This document shows positions 54,601-64,000 of a stretch of DNA of 64,000 nucleotides, in pieces. The translations under genes were made by a program, and so were the position numbers. The first letter of the stretch is position 1; each line of letters opens with the position of its first letter. The notes under the pieces were generated by a model that worked only from the letters and a program-made list of their open reading frames with translations, ran no database searches and was not told the DNA's origin. This stretch comes from Mikania micrantha (taxonomy: Eukaryota > Streptophyta > Magnoliopsida > Asterales > Asteraceae), in the NCBI GenBank assembly GCA_009363875.1, contig CM018682.1, positions 52,831,372 through 52,895,371 on the forward strand, read 5' to 3'.

Positions 54601-56222
54601 TTCTCAATCAGAAAGAGCTCAACATGAGACAACGACGTTGGGTTGAGCTTCTAACTGATTACGACTGCGAGATTCGTTACCACCCGGGTAAAGCCAATGT
54701 GGTGGCGGATGCTCTTAGTCGCAAGGAACCAGTCAAACCAATTCGTGTTAGAGCCATGGAGATCAGCACACAGCCAAACTTGAAAGACTTGATTCGTATT
54801 GCACAACAACAAGTAGTAACAGATAATCAACTCAAAACAGACTTGGATTGTGGCATTGAGAAGAAACTAGAACCTCGATCAGATGGATTGTTATATCTCA
54901 ATGGCCGCAGGTGGATTCCAAAGTCTGAAGAATTGCGCACACTCATCTGTGATGAGGCACATAAGTCGCGATACTCAGTTCATCCTGGAGCCGACAAGAT
55001 GTATCAGGACTTGAGGACATCTTACTGGTGGCCGGGAATGAAGAAAGACATAGCACTGTACGTGGGAAAATGTCTTACTTGTTCAAAGGTCAAAGCAGAA
55101 CATCAAAAGCCTTCGGGACTTCTGCAACAACCTGAAATTCCTCAATGGAAATGGGAGCAAATTTCCATGGATTTCATAACAAAGTTGCCGAGAACTCCGA
55201 GAGGTTTCGATTCGATTTGGGTGATCGTTGATCGACTCACCAAATCTGCTCATTTTCTCCCTATCCGAGAGGATTACAAGATGGAGAAGCTATCCACATT
55301 GTACATCAACGAAATCATTGCACGTCATGGTACTCCAACATCAATCATATCTGATCGTGATAGTCGCTTCACTTCTCGCTTTTGGCAATCATTGCAAAAG
55401 GCTTTGGGAACGCGCGTTAATCTTAGCACGGCGTATCATCCCCAAACCGACGGCCAAAGTGAGAGGACTATCCAAACACTTGAGGACATGCTCCGCTCTT
55501 GTGTCATTGACTTCGGTGGAAGTTGGGACACTCATCTCCCACTCATTGAGTTTTCATATAACAATAGCTATCATACGAGCATTCAATGTGCACCATTCGA
55601 AGCTCTATATGGTAGAAAGTGCCGATCACCGGTCTGTTGGACCGAGATTGGTGACTCACAGGTCGTAGGACCAGAACTCATTCAGGAAACATCAGACAAG
55701 ATCACAATCATTCAGTCACGGCTTAAGGCCGCACGAGATCGGCAGAAGAGTTATGCTGATCGACGTCGGAAACCGCTTGAGTTCCAAGTCGGTGACCGAG
55801 TCTTACTCAAAGTTTCTCCCTGGAAAGGCGTTGTCCGATTTGGGAAGAAAGGGAAACTTGCACCAAGGTACGTTGGACCTTTTGAGATCCTGGAACGGAT
55901 TGGTCCCGTAGCCTACAAACTCAAACTTCCAGTGGAGCTAAGCAATGTTCATGATACTTTTCATGTATCAAATCTTAAGAAATGCTTGGCGGATCATGAT
56001 GTTCAGATTCCACTGGAAGACATACAGATTCAGAATAACATGCAATTCATTGAACGTCCAGTTGAGATCATGGATCATGGGGTCAAGAAACTTAAACGCA
56101 GCCGTATTCCGATCGTGAAAGTGCGATGGGAGGGCAAACGCGGTGCTGAGTTCACCTGGGAACGTGAAGACCAGATGAAGCTTAAGTACCCTCATCTTTT
56201 TACAGTATCTTCGGCTAGTTAA
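51690..56222 (+). CDS. Gag-Pol polyprotein of element A (Ty3/gypsy chromovirus), intact
   Basis: A single 1510-residue frame that would provide the particle protein and all enzymes for reverse transcription and integration. I start at ATG 51690 (MPPRRDPN) because gag in D and B2 also begins MPP; the frame is open six codons further upstream from a GTG. Domains, numbered from this Met: capsid-like gag about 70-250 (TGLLQW, LTWWN); zinc knuckles CLKCGRMGHLAATC 327-340 and CYNCGVEGHFRNQC 363-376; aspartic protease with FDTGADKSFIS 418-428; RT about 590-770 with FIDD 753-756; RNase H with Asp 902, Glu 939 and Asp 964; integrase H2C2 finger His 1091, His 1098, Cys 1128, Cys 1131; integrase core Asp 1161, Asp 1222, Glu 1258, which is the D-60-D-35-E spacing; GPY/F motif near 1390-1412; chromodomain-like tail 1455-1504. 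No stop or frameshift. Ends 33 nt before the 3' LTR. Confidence 0.97.
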   Translation: MPPRRDPNAGGSTSGNDDEINKIARAIAVHMRDVIPGMVTDITQNLRGSTGDSAHNSNATNAGTANFTFKQFNDAKPPKYSGTEGATGLLQWLESIEDILDFTGCPENLKVKMASSAFHKGALTWWNSEKNTRGREVALALPWDGFKNLLVEKFCPRHELKKLEVEMWNLVQDSGENAKYTTRFHELCILVPHLVTPLSRRIEKYIEGLPLVVRGTVMGNNPTTLEAAIQLGATLTEEYVKSGVLTRKGFKRAQIEEGKKPEQHHPKKKKQKTIKNFAALTAAAPTHATPLTAMPQPANVRKQYTGSFPLCTKCQYHHLPTIPCRKCLKCGRMGHLAATCRSAHLAAATTAATTSAATGGRVCYNCGVEGHFRNQCPKLNNNTAVARAFVIGTAEAREEPAVITGTFLINDHYVPIIFDTGADKSFISAHTASLLNMQLSTLTAPYTVEVANGKTIVVDSIINACELRLNDHLFSIDLIPMTLGSFEVVVGMDWLSKNNAEIVCSEKLIRIPLPSGETMIVYGEKPCRELKIVSCIKARKYLKKKYYAFLAHVVEKKPDKKAVGDVPIIKDYPDVFPEDLPGLPPVRQVEFRIDLVPGANPVAKSPYRLAPSEMQELSSQLQELLDKGFIRPSFSPWGAPVLFVKKKDGSFRMCIDYRELNKLTIKNRYPLPRIDDLFDQLQGATCFSKIDLRSGYHQLRVNDEDIPKTAFRTRYGHYEFVVMPFGLTNAPAVFMDLMNRVCRPYLDQFVIVFIDDILIYSKSEQEHEDHLRKVLELLRTERLYAKFSKCEFWLKEVHFLGHVINKDGIHVDPAKIEAIKNWTTPSTPTEIRSFLGLAGYYRRFIANFSKIALPLTTLTQKSQAFIWGQKQEDAFQLLKQKLCNSPIFSLPEGSDDFIVYCDASNLGLGCVLMQRDKVIAYASRQLKVHEKNYTTHDLELGAVVFALKIWRHYLYGTKCVIYTDHKSLQHILNQKELNMRQRRWVELLTDYDCEIRYHPGKANVVADALSRKEPVKPIRVRAMEISTQPNLKDLIRIAQQQVVTDNQLKTDLDCGIEKKLEPRSDGLLYLNGRRWIPKSEELRTLICDEAHKSRYSVHPGADKMYQDLRTSYWWPGMKKDIALYVGKCLTCSKVKAEHQKPSGLLQQPEIPQWKWEQISMDFITKLPRTPRGFDSIWVIVDRLTKSAHFLPIREDYKMEKLSTLYINEIIARHGTPTSIISDRDSRFTSRFWQSLQKALGTRVNLSTAYHPQTDGQSERTIQTLEDMLRSCVIDFGGSWDTHLPLIEFSYNNSYHTSIQCAPFEALYGRKCRSPVCWTEIGDSQVVGPELIQETSDKITIIQSRLKAARDRQKSYADRRRKPLEFQVGDRVLLKVSPWKGVVRFGKKGKLAPRYVGPFEILERIGPVAYKLKLPVELSNVHDTFHVSNLKKCLADHDVQIPLEDIQIQNNMQFIERPVEIMDHGVKKLKRSRIPIVKVRWEGKRGAEFTWEREDQMKLKYPHLFTVSSAS

Positions 56223-56245
56223 TTTCGGGACGAAATTCCCTTAAC

Positions 56246-56255
56246 TAGGGGAGAC
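56246..56255 (+). other. Polypurine tract of element A
   Basis: TAGGGGAGAC directly before the 3' LTR, after GACGAAATTCCCTTAAC. Same as in element D. Confidence 0.9.
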
Positions 56256-59200
56256 TGTAACATTTGTGCATATAGTCATGTAGTTGTAAACAGTGTTAGA
56301 ACAGTGTCTATTCATGGTTCAGTTCATCAATGTGTTTCAGTATGTTCATAATGTGTGCTTGTGTGTTACAGGATCTTAGTAGTCAGAAAACAAGTATGTA
56401 TTATCTATTTACAGTCGATTTCACTAAGCAAGAACAGTAACTTGTTATATCGAAACAGTGGTGGGCAGCGAGAGTGAGCCCTATACATATACTGCGTTCG
56501 GTGTAACAGGTTAGTGTTAGTGCGTAGTGTTGAGACGAATACTATGACAATTAATTAATTCAACCAAGATCGTAATCTGTAAACGAGACTGAGTATAGTT
56601 ATGGGTGACGATCCATAATAGTACGAATGTTGAACTTATAATTACGATTAAACGACTTTAAATATTTTAATACGATCGGAAAACGTACGCGATTGCGGGT
56701 ATACACGTAATTGTGAATGTTTGACGATCCGACAACACACGAAGAGTAAAAATAATTATATTAATTATTTTATATTTTTACAATTTTGAAACTCATCATT
56801 TTAATGAGTTTAACAATTCTTTTTATTTTTAACCGCGTAAAATACGCATTTCGTTCCGGAAACGCTAACCGAGCGACCGAAACGAACCCGAATACCACAC
56901 GGGCTATAAAAGCCTTGAAGAAGACCATTTTCTTCATAAATGCAGCCAACAACCTCACCTCTCTCTAAAACTCGCGAACCCTCCATCTCTCTAGAAATTC
57001 AAAGCTTCAATCGCTCGTATCTTGCTCGTTTCTCAACGGATTTCGGTGATTCTTGAACCCACGCATAGCCCTCGACATTCTCTACAAGAAAGTACAAGAA
57101 AACAGCTGATTTGTCCAGCCAAAAACGAGGTATGATCCTTGGAAGATTTCGGAGATTAGGGTTTTCGTTTTGATTGCTCGACCAACTCCTATAACCGGTA
57201 ATAAAAGCCCATGTAGACCAACCCTAGACCATCGAAATGTGTTTCTTGTGCACCGATTAGGTGGAGACCTCATCAGGGAAGGTTGTAGCTCGATTGGGAT
57301 GCGAAGTTGTTGCAGGTTCGTGGGAACAAGGGGGCTGCCGAACCATCATCATCAGGTGGACGAACCCTAATGGGGGCTTCACGAATCTGTATGGTTCGCT
57401 GAACCTCGGCCGAACCCTTCGGGGATCTCACGAACTTTCACCGAACCAAGGGGCTAGGAACGAACCATCCCTGATCGAACGTACCCTCTGGATTGCCACG
57501 AACCTTGGGGATTAGTCGCAAACTATAGCAAACCCTAGTGTTGGGGCCGAACCCTTCTGATAGTGAAAGCCAACGAACCTTGACTCCCTTGTCCACGAAC
57601 CCTGTTATTGCATGATAACGAATCCTAGACTCTCTCAGCCGAACCATGATGCCACCGAACCATGGACGATGTAACCGAACCAAATACACGAACTCTTGCA
57701 TGGTTCGCTGACCATGTAGCCGAGCCTCTCTCGATCCTCGGCCGAACCCTATTGCTTTGGGCATGACTAACGAACCTAAATCATGGAACCTAATAGGTTC
57801 GCTGCCCAAAGTTGGCAGCTCACCCTTCTTTCGGCCCAAGAAGATTGTAATAGGCCCAATGCCATTAGTAAGTGGCCCAAAGACATAGGCCAAGCCCAAT
57901 CGAGTTATATAGACTCGTTTTGATCTTAGGTAGCTCAATAGTTTCTTGGAGGCTCGCATGACCTACCTAAACATGTATTGGCCCAACATTGTTTCTAATT
58001 GGATCCTCGTTAACCTAAGTGACCCATGACCTTTGATTAAGCCCATCATTAATCTATGAGTTTAAAACTCAATGTGAGGCCTCGGTCATGACAATTATGA
58101 ATTGACTAGAAATTTGTTAAGTGATAACTTAACAATAATCATGAAGGTCAATTCACAATCACAAGACTTGAAAACAATTGAACATCTTTTCACAACAAAT
58201 GGTAATCAATGGCTCTCAAATTCTTGAACAAATATCATTTATGCATAAGAATTATGCATCAAAGAGCATTTCATAAGTTTCTTGGACCCATGATCAATCA
58301 AATGATACAAAGCATAACATTCAAGTTTTCACAACAATCAAATCATGAGAACACAAGTCAATCAATGAATCAAGTTATACAATTATAAATCCTATATCTT
58401 ATGTATGATTACAATGTTATAGGAACAAGTTAGAAGTCCTGTTTGCTACTTGCTAACTGTTTTAGTTCAGAGTCTACTGCAGACAGGTGAGAACTTTAGC
58501 CCCTCTTTTACTGTTTTACAACTGTTTTGGGGTGGAACACGTGATCAAAAACCGCTATTTCAATCTTGTTTCATTGCACAGTTTATGTGCATTCATAAAT
58601 ATTACAGGTTTATCTTATGAATCCAAGTGATTCATCAACTGTTTAAGGAAATTGTCAACTGTTTCAAAGGAATTATTTACTATTAAACCCTTATTACTAA
58701 AAGGATTTTATAATGTTTTCTTGAAATGTTTTATAACAGTTTTACTCAAATGTTCTTTTAAAGGATGTTACAAACTCTTTTGTTATAAACCTTGTTATTA
58801 CACAAGGTCATCACATCATGGTATTCAAAACAAGTGGTTCACAACATGGTATCCAAATCAAGTGGTTCAAAACATGGTATTCAAACTCATTGGTTCAAAA
58901 CATGGTATTCAAACTCATTGGTTCAAAAACATGGTATTCAAGTCAAGTTGTTCACATCCTGGTATTCAAATCAAGAGATTCATTTCATGTTACATAAACA
59001 AAGGATTCAACTCGTGGAGTTAAATCCAGGTTTTCAATAAGACATTAACACATCCGGTTAAAGTAAGATTCAGAAAACATGGTGTCATTTGTTGTAAACA
59101 AACTTATAAACCCATCAAGTATCATATTCATTAGCGTTAGTACTGGGTGATCACAACAAGGGAAAGCGGACACATACATTGGGGCAGGCTAAACTAACTG

Positions 59201-59809
59201 CAGATTTCGGTTACATATGGTTTATTCAAAACTGTTGACATATTATCTAACTCCAAACGTGGTTTGGGACTTGATGTTATATGTTGACTCATGTGCAAAC
59301 AGTGATTGGACTGTTTACACTCATTTTCTTACTTGATGTTAGTTTGGGTTGCAGCTCATCCGTGTGAATCTTATGATACTTTAACTTACCTATGTCTTAT
59401 ATCATATACTCATGTTTACAAATGCTTAAACCTATTGTTCTCACCAACTACGTCTGTAGTTGACAGTTACTTTTCACGTGTTTCAGGTAATCAGGTTTAA
59501 GACAATCTCAGGGACAACTAAGGAGACCATTCTAAGATAGAACAAGATGAAGAAACATGCTAGGATGGATTAGAAACACACTAAATCCTAAATGTTTAAT
59601 TGTCTTGTTTGGAGTCTTATTTTGTAACTATATTTTGGGTCTGTAGTTGTCTTTCTTTTGGTAGATAGATTGTCTGTAACTAAACAATTGTCTAAACATT
59701 ATGCAACTTAGTAATCCATTGTGGTTGTTCTTATTCAATACTTGTGCATGATTCAACTGATCATACGTCACCGCGCCGTGGATTCCGCACGCGGCGCAGG
59801 GGTGTGACA
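56256..59809 (+). mobile_element. 3' LTR of element A
   Basis: 3554 bp, nearly identical to the 5' LTR: I noticed two substitutions and a 33-bp deletion that removes one arm of the 13-bp inverted repeat. TATA element at 56905-56912, CGAACC-rich segment about 57293-57803, intron-like borders at 58487 and 59486. Confidence 0.95.
56445..56506 (+). other. Hairpin module, copy 6' (U3 of A 3' LTR)
   Basis: Identical to the copy at 46532. In genomic RNA, which starts in R, only this 3' copy of the U3 module would be present, near the 3' end. Confidence 0.65.
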
Positions 59810-59814
59810 ACAAT
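59810..59814. repeat. Right target-site duplication of element A
   Basis: ACAAT, identical to the left copy at 46338-46342. Confidence 0.95.
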
Positions 59815-61130
59815 CCCCCAACATAAACAATAAATTCTAATACAACTACTAATGGAACTGGGAACAATGACAATCTTCCACCAGAGACAGCAAATGCCAG
59901 CACAAATGCTAGGGGCCAAAATTTTACTAAAGCTGAAATGAGTAGGATTTTTCAAAAGGAAGTGACTGCTGCAATTCCTAATTTTATAACTTAGTTTCAA
60001 CAACGCATGTCTTCAACTTTGGATAGAAATAATAATAATAACAATAATAATGTTAATAACCATATTGGAGGTAACACCGAAGTACATGCTTCCGGATTCG
60101 ATCGTACTAATCCTGAACCACCTCAACAAGGATGCTCGTATAAGTACAGTGCATTCTATAATCCATCCACTTTATTTGGGAAATAATGAGAATCTGGACT
60201 CCTAAAATGGATGGAAGATATGGAAACAACGCTAAAAATTAGTCAATTCTTAGAGAAACACCAAGTTCTATATGCAACATCTTCATTGAAATGTCAAGCT
60301 CTCACTTATGGAATACACAAGTGAGAACATTGGGAATAGCAGTTGTTGATCAAATGACCTGGAATGAGTTCTTGACATTGATTATAGCTGATTATTGTCC
60401 CATGAATTAAATACAAAAACTGGAAGAAGAGTTTTGGAATCACTCCATGGTGGGAGCAGAACTCCAGATTACACTGACCGATTTCATGAACTCACGTGTT
60501 TGTTACCCCACATATTCCCAACTGAGATTAAGAGAAAAGCACATTAAAGGCCTAGTTCCACAGATTCGTAATGCTTCAGAGCATACTGATATGAAGAAAA
60601 CTATTACTTTAGCAGCTAAACTTACCGATGAGGCGGTAAGGAGTGGAATTTTGGCTATGAAAGGAAAAACAAGTGACACTAACATCAATAAATCCACAAG
60701 TTTTAGCAAATTCACTTTTGGTAACTCTTGAAATGCTACTGCCAGGAAACGTAAATGGTAGGATAAAGGGAAGAAGAAGATGCAGGAGGAAGGTAGTAAT
60801 GCTCCAACTGTCAAAAGCTATGGAACAATTGTTCAAGTGAAGAAGGCGTACCAAGGACCATCACCAAAATGCACCAAAATTTCCAATCCATCACATAGGG
60901 CCATGCCCTGTGTGTGGAAATGAGCAAGACCACTCAATCAAGTGCGTTATCAATATTCATTAAAACAACATCAACCAAACACTAGGGCTTGTTACAAATG
61001 TGGGAATATGCAACATTTTATGAATTTTTGTCCTACTAAGACCAAACCCACCGATAATAAATTACCAATTGAACATGCCAGAGAACGAGCTTTTCAGATC
61101 GAGGAAGGTGAAGCTAAAAACAATCCAGAT
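59815..61130 (+). pseudogene. B2 gag and zinc knuckle, decayed
   Basis: Resumes the Asn/Thr-rich gag N-terminus cut at 46342, with an AAT-type microsatellite near 60029-60058 coding for Asn. Then follow a capsid-like remnant (YNPSTLFGK, MTWNEFLTLI; open at 60447-60731 with the AAKLTDEAVRSGIL block) and a zinc knuckle CYKCGNMQHFMNFC near 60990. Frame breaks are frequent. The first knuckle is damaged: the CGN start is followed at once by ARPLNQV, so the middle is lost compared with B1. Confidence 0.8.
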
Positions 61131-64000
61131 GTTGTTACTAGTACGTTCCTTCTCAATGATCATTTATGCATCTATTCTATTTGATACTGGTCTGTTAGAA
61201 GTTTTATCTGACATAAGTTCGCATTCTTGCTTTCTCTACCTAAGATTAGTATAGGGCAAGCACATAATGTTGAACTTGCAAATGGTAAATCTATTCAAGC
61301 CACACATATCATTCAAGATTGTATCTTAAATATTAATGATCATGTCTTTAAAATAGATCTTCTTCCAATAGAATTGGGTAGTTTTGATGTTGTCATCAGA
61401 ATGGATTGGCTTTCGAAACAAAAGGCTGAAGTAGTGTGTCAGGACAAAACTATCCGTATACCCTTAACATACTTGAAATGTTAGTGGTCCAAGGTGAACG
61501 AGCAAACAGAGCACTAGGGCTTATGTCTTGTATGAAAGCTCAGAAGTGTCTCAGGAAAGGTTATGAAACTTTTCTAGCCAATCTTATGAAAGGAGATCAT
61601 GAGGAAAAGCACGTTGGAGATATTCCAGTTGTTAGATATTTTCCTGAAGTCTTTCCTGAAGAGTTGACTGGATTGCCTCCTCTGTGACAAGTTGAATTTT
61701 GTATTGATTTGATTCCAGGAGCAGCCCCCATGGCTAAGGCCCCATACCTTCTTACACCATCAGAAATGCATGAATTATCGAGTCAACTTCAAGAACTGCT
61801 CGACAAAGGATTCATTAGACCCAGCTCGTCACCGTGGGGAGCACTGATCCTGTTTTTCAAAAAGAATGACGGTCCTTAAGGATGTGCATTGATTATCGAG
61901 AACTTAATAAACATACAATTAAGAATCATTATCCGTTGCCATGTATTGATGATCTTTTTTGGCCAACTTCAGGGAGCTACTTATTTTTCAAAAATCGTTC
62001 TTAGATTAGGATAACATCAAGTTCAAGTCCGTGAAGAAGATGTTCCTAAAACTACTTTTTGAAACCCAATACGGACATTATGAATTCTTAGTAATGCCGT
62101 TCGGGGTAACAAATGCACCTACAATCTTTATGGACTTAATGAAACGAGTATGCAGACCCTATTTGGATAAATTCATGATCGTATTCATTGATGATATTCT
62201 TATCTATTCCAAAAGTCTAAAGGATCATGAGCGGCCTTTAACTCAAATTGTCACTTTAATGAAACATGAGAAACTCTATGCCAAGTTCCCTAAATGCGAA
62301 TTTTGGCTACGGGAGGTCCAGTTCTTGGGATATATAGTCAGTGCGAAAGGTATACAAGTTGATCCAAGCAAGATAGAGGCTATCAAGCGATGGCAAACAC
62401 CTACCACTCCAACAGAAATCAGACAATTTCTAGGTTTGGCAGGGTACTACCATCGGTTGATAAGAAATTTTTCAAAAGTAGCGTTACCTTTAACAATGTT
62501 AACCCATAAGGATAGAAAGTTCGACTGGTATCAGCCACAAGAGGAAGCATTTCAATTAATAAAACAAATACTTTGTAAGGCACCCATTCTTAGTCTACCT
62601 GAAGGTACAGAAGACTTTGTGGTCTACTATGATGCTTCTAGACAAGGATTGCGAGCTGTACTCATGCAAAGGGATATGGTAATTGCATATGCTTCTTGGC
62701 AACTAAACATACATGAAAGAAATTATACAACTCATGATCTAGAATTAGAAGCTGTAGTGTTCGCACTAAAAATATGTAGACATTATCTTTATGGTACAAA
62801 CTGCACGATATACACAGACCACAAGAGTCTTCAACATATTCTACATCATAAAATTCTTAACATGTGATAAAGGTGTTGGGTGGAACTCCTTAATGATTAT
62901 GATTATGAGATTCGATATCACCAAGGCAAAGCAAATGTAGTTGCTGATGCCTTAATTCCCAAAGAGCAAGTAAAACCGAATTGAGCTCAAAGTTTCTAGT
63001 ATAACCATTAAAACCAGATTATTACCCCAGATACGTGAAGATCAACAACAAGCCTTGCAAGAATCAAACCTAGAGGAGGAAGGATTACAAGGATTAGTTA
63101 AACGATTAGAGACACAACCTCACAATGTATTGTACTTCAACAATCGAGTGTGGGTTCCTTATTTTTGGCAATTTGCGACAAACAATTTTGAATGAAGCTC
63201 ATAAGTCCAAATACTCTATTCATCGAAGAGGTGATAAAATGTATTATGATCTTTGTGATTATTATTGGTGAATTCGTATGAAGAAAGACAACGCATTTTA
63301 TGTGAACAAATGTCTTACATGTCTGATGGTAAAGGCATAGCATCGAAAACGTTCCGGCTTATTGAAACAACCCGAAATTTCCATGTGGAAATAGGAGCAA
63401 ATTTCTATGGATTTCATTACGATGTTACCAAGAACTTCATGAAATCATGATTCCATATGGTTATTGTAGACAGAATAACAAAGTTTGCTCATTTCATACC
63501 TATTCATGAAGATTATACTATGGATAGACTTGCTAAACTATACATAGATGAAATAGTAACGCGACATGGAGTACATATCTCAATCATCTCTGATAGGGAC
63601 CGTAGGTTCACGTCTAGGTTCTCGTAGACACTCCATAATGCTTTGTGTACAAAAATTTACATGAGCATGACTTACCATCCTCAAACAGATGGAAAAACAA
63701 ACCGTACTAACCAAACTTTGGATGATATGCTCAGAAGGTGTGTCATTGACTTTGGTGGTAGCTGGGATATTCATCTTCCACTGACTGAATTCTAATACAA
63801 CAATAGCTATCATACGAGTATCAAGTCTGCCCCTTTTGAAGCATTGTACGGAAGAAAGTGCAGATCACCTATCTGTTGGTCTGAGATCGGGGAGAGTCAA
63901 ATAATAGGCCCCGAATATATTCAAGAACTCATAGACAAAATTATGCTTATTCGTAAGCGAATGAAGACTGCTCAAGATCGGCAAAAGAGTTATGCCGACA
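61131..64000 (+). pseudogene. B2 protease, RT, RNase H and integrase, decayed and cut by the window end
   Basis: Protease remnant with FDTG near 61181 and VIRMDWLSKQ (61390); linker with GLMSCMKAQKCLRK; a TGA near 61685 at the same place as in B1; RT and RNase H open from 62031 to 62867 with TQYGHYEF, FIDDILIYSK, DASRQGL, HDLELEAVVF and YTDHKS. From 62867 the integrase is full of stops: a partial zinc finger near 63190-63330, a core with SDRDRRF near 63590 and TDGKTNRTNQTLDDML in which the catalytic Glu is lost, and the start of the RQKSYAD block at the window edge. Confidence 0.85.

Larger units (their letters stand above)
46343..59809 (+). mobile_element. Element A: complete, young Ty3/gypsy chromovirus
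   Basis: A 13,467-bp element with near-identical LTRs, a tRNA-iMet primer site, a leader, one open gag-pol frame with all catalytic residues, a polypurine tract and a perfect 5-bp target duplication. Comparing the LTRs by eye I noticed two substitutions (47075/56988 C-T and 47152/57065 G-A, the latter in a CpG) and one 33-bp length difference, so the insertion is recent. Single gag-pol frame plus chromodomain suggests the Tekay/Del lineage; that placement is inference. Confidence 0.95.

Overview
The window is plant nuclear heterochromatin made almost entirely of nested LTR retrotransposons. I found no host gene, tRNA, rRNA or CRISPR array. The elements are Ty3/gypsy chromoviruses: single gag-pol frame, protease-RT-RNase H-integrase order, a C-terminal chromodomain-like tail, and an initiator-Met tRNA primer site. 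They look Tekay/Del-like, plus the 3' end of one Ty1/copia element. The polyproteins resemble those I associate with composite-family (Asteraceae) genomes, but that host guess is weak.

Layout. 1-567: 3' end and LTR of a Ty1/copia element lying in a reversed fragment of a gypsy LTR here called C (568-1382). 1383-5071 and 39934-41377: an old, decayed gypsy element, B1. 5072-39933: element D, about 35 kb, inserted into the RNase H region of B1. D has two LTRs, a primer site, a leader, gag-protease, and then nine head-to-tail copies of a roughly 2.8 kb RT-RNase H-integrase module, ending in one unique chromodomain end and a polypurine tract. 41378-about 45540: LTR C, its primer site and a decayed internal region with an unrecognised reading frame. 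About 45540-46342 and 59815-64000: a second decayed B element, B2. 46343-59809: element A, a structurally complete element with an open 1510-residue gag-pol, inserted into the gag of B2 with a perfect 5-bp target duplication (ACAAT).

How the parts work. Element A has every part visible for autonomous retrotransposition: promoter LTR, tRNA primer site, gag-pol with all catalytic residues, polypurine tract and near-identical LTRs. D has lost the promoter of its 5' LTR and every pol copy is broken. B1 and B2 are fossils.

Most unusual features. (1) The nine-unit pol array inside one LTR pair, with a microhomology junction, in-frame fusion and mutations shared between neighbouring units. (2) A recurrent hairpin module of about 55-95 nt, seen at eleven sites. 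Its arms change sequence between copies while still pairing. It sits both about 220-255 nt upstream of gag start codons and in the U3 part of LTRs. (3) A probable intron inside the R-U5 part of the LTRs, with a small hairpin before the acceptor. (4) CGAACC/GGTTCG-rich segments shared by LTRs of different families and superfamilies. All identities and pairings were read by eye.
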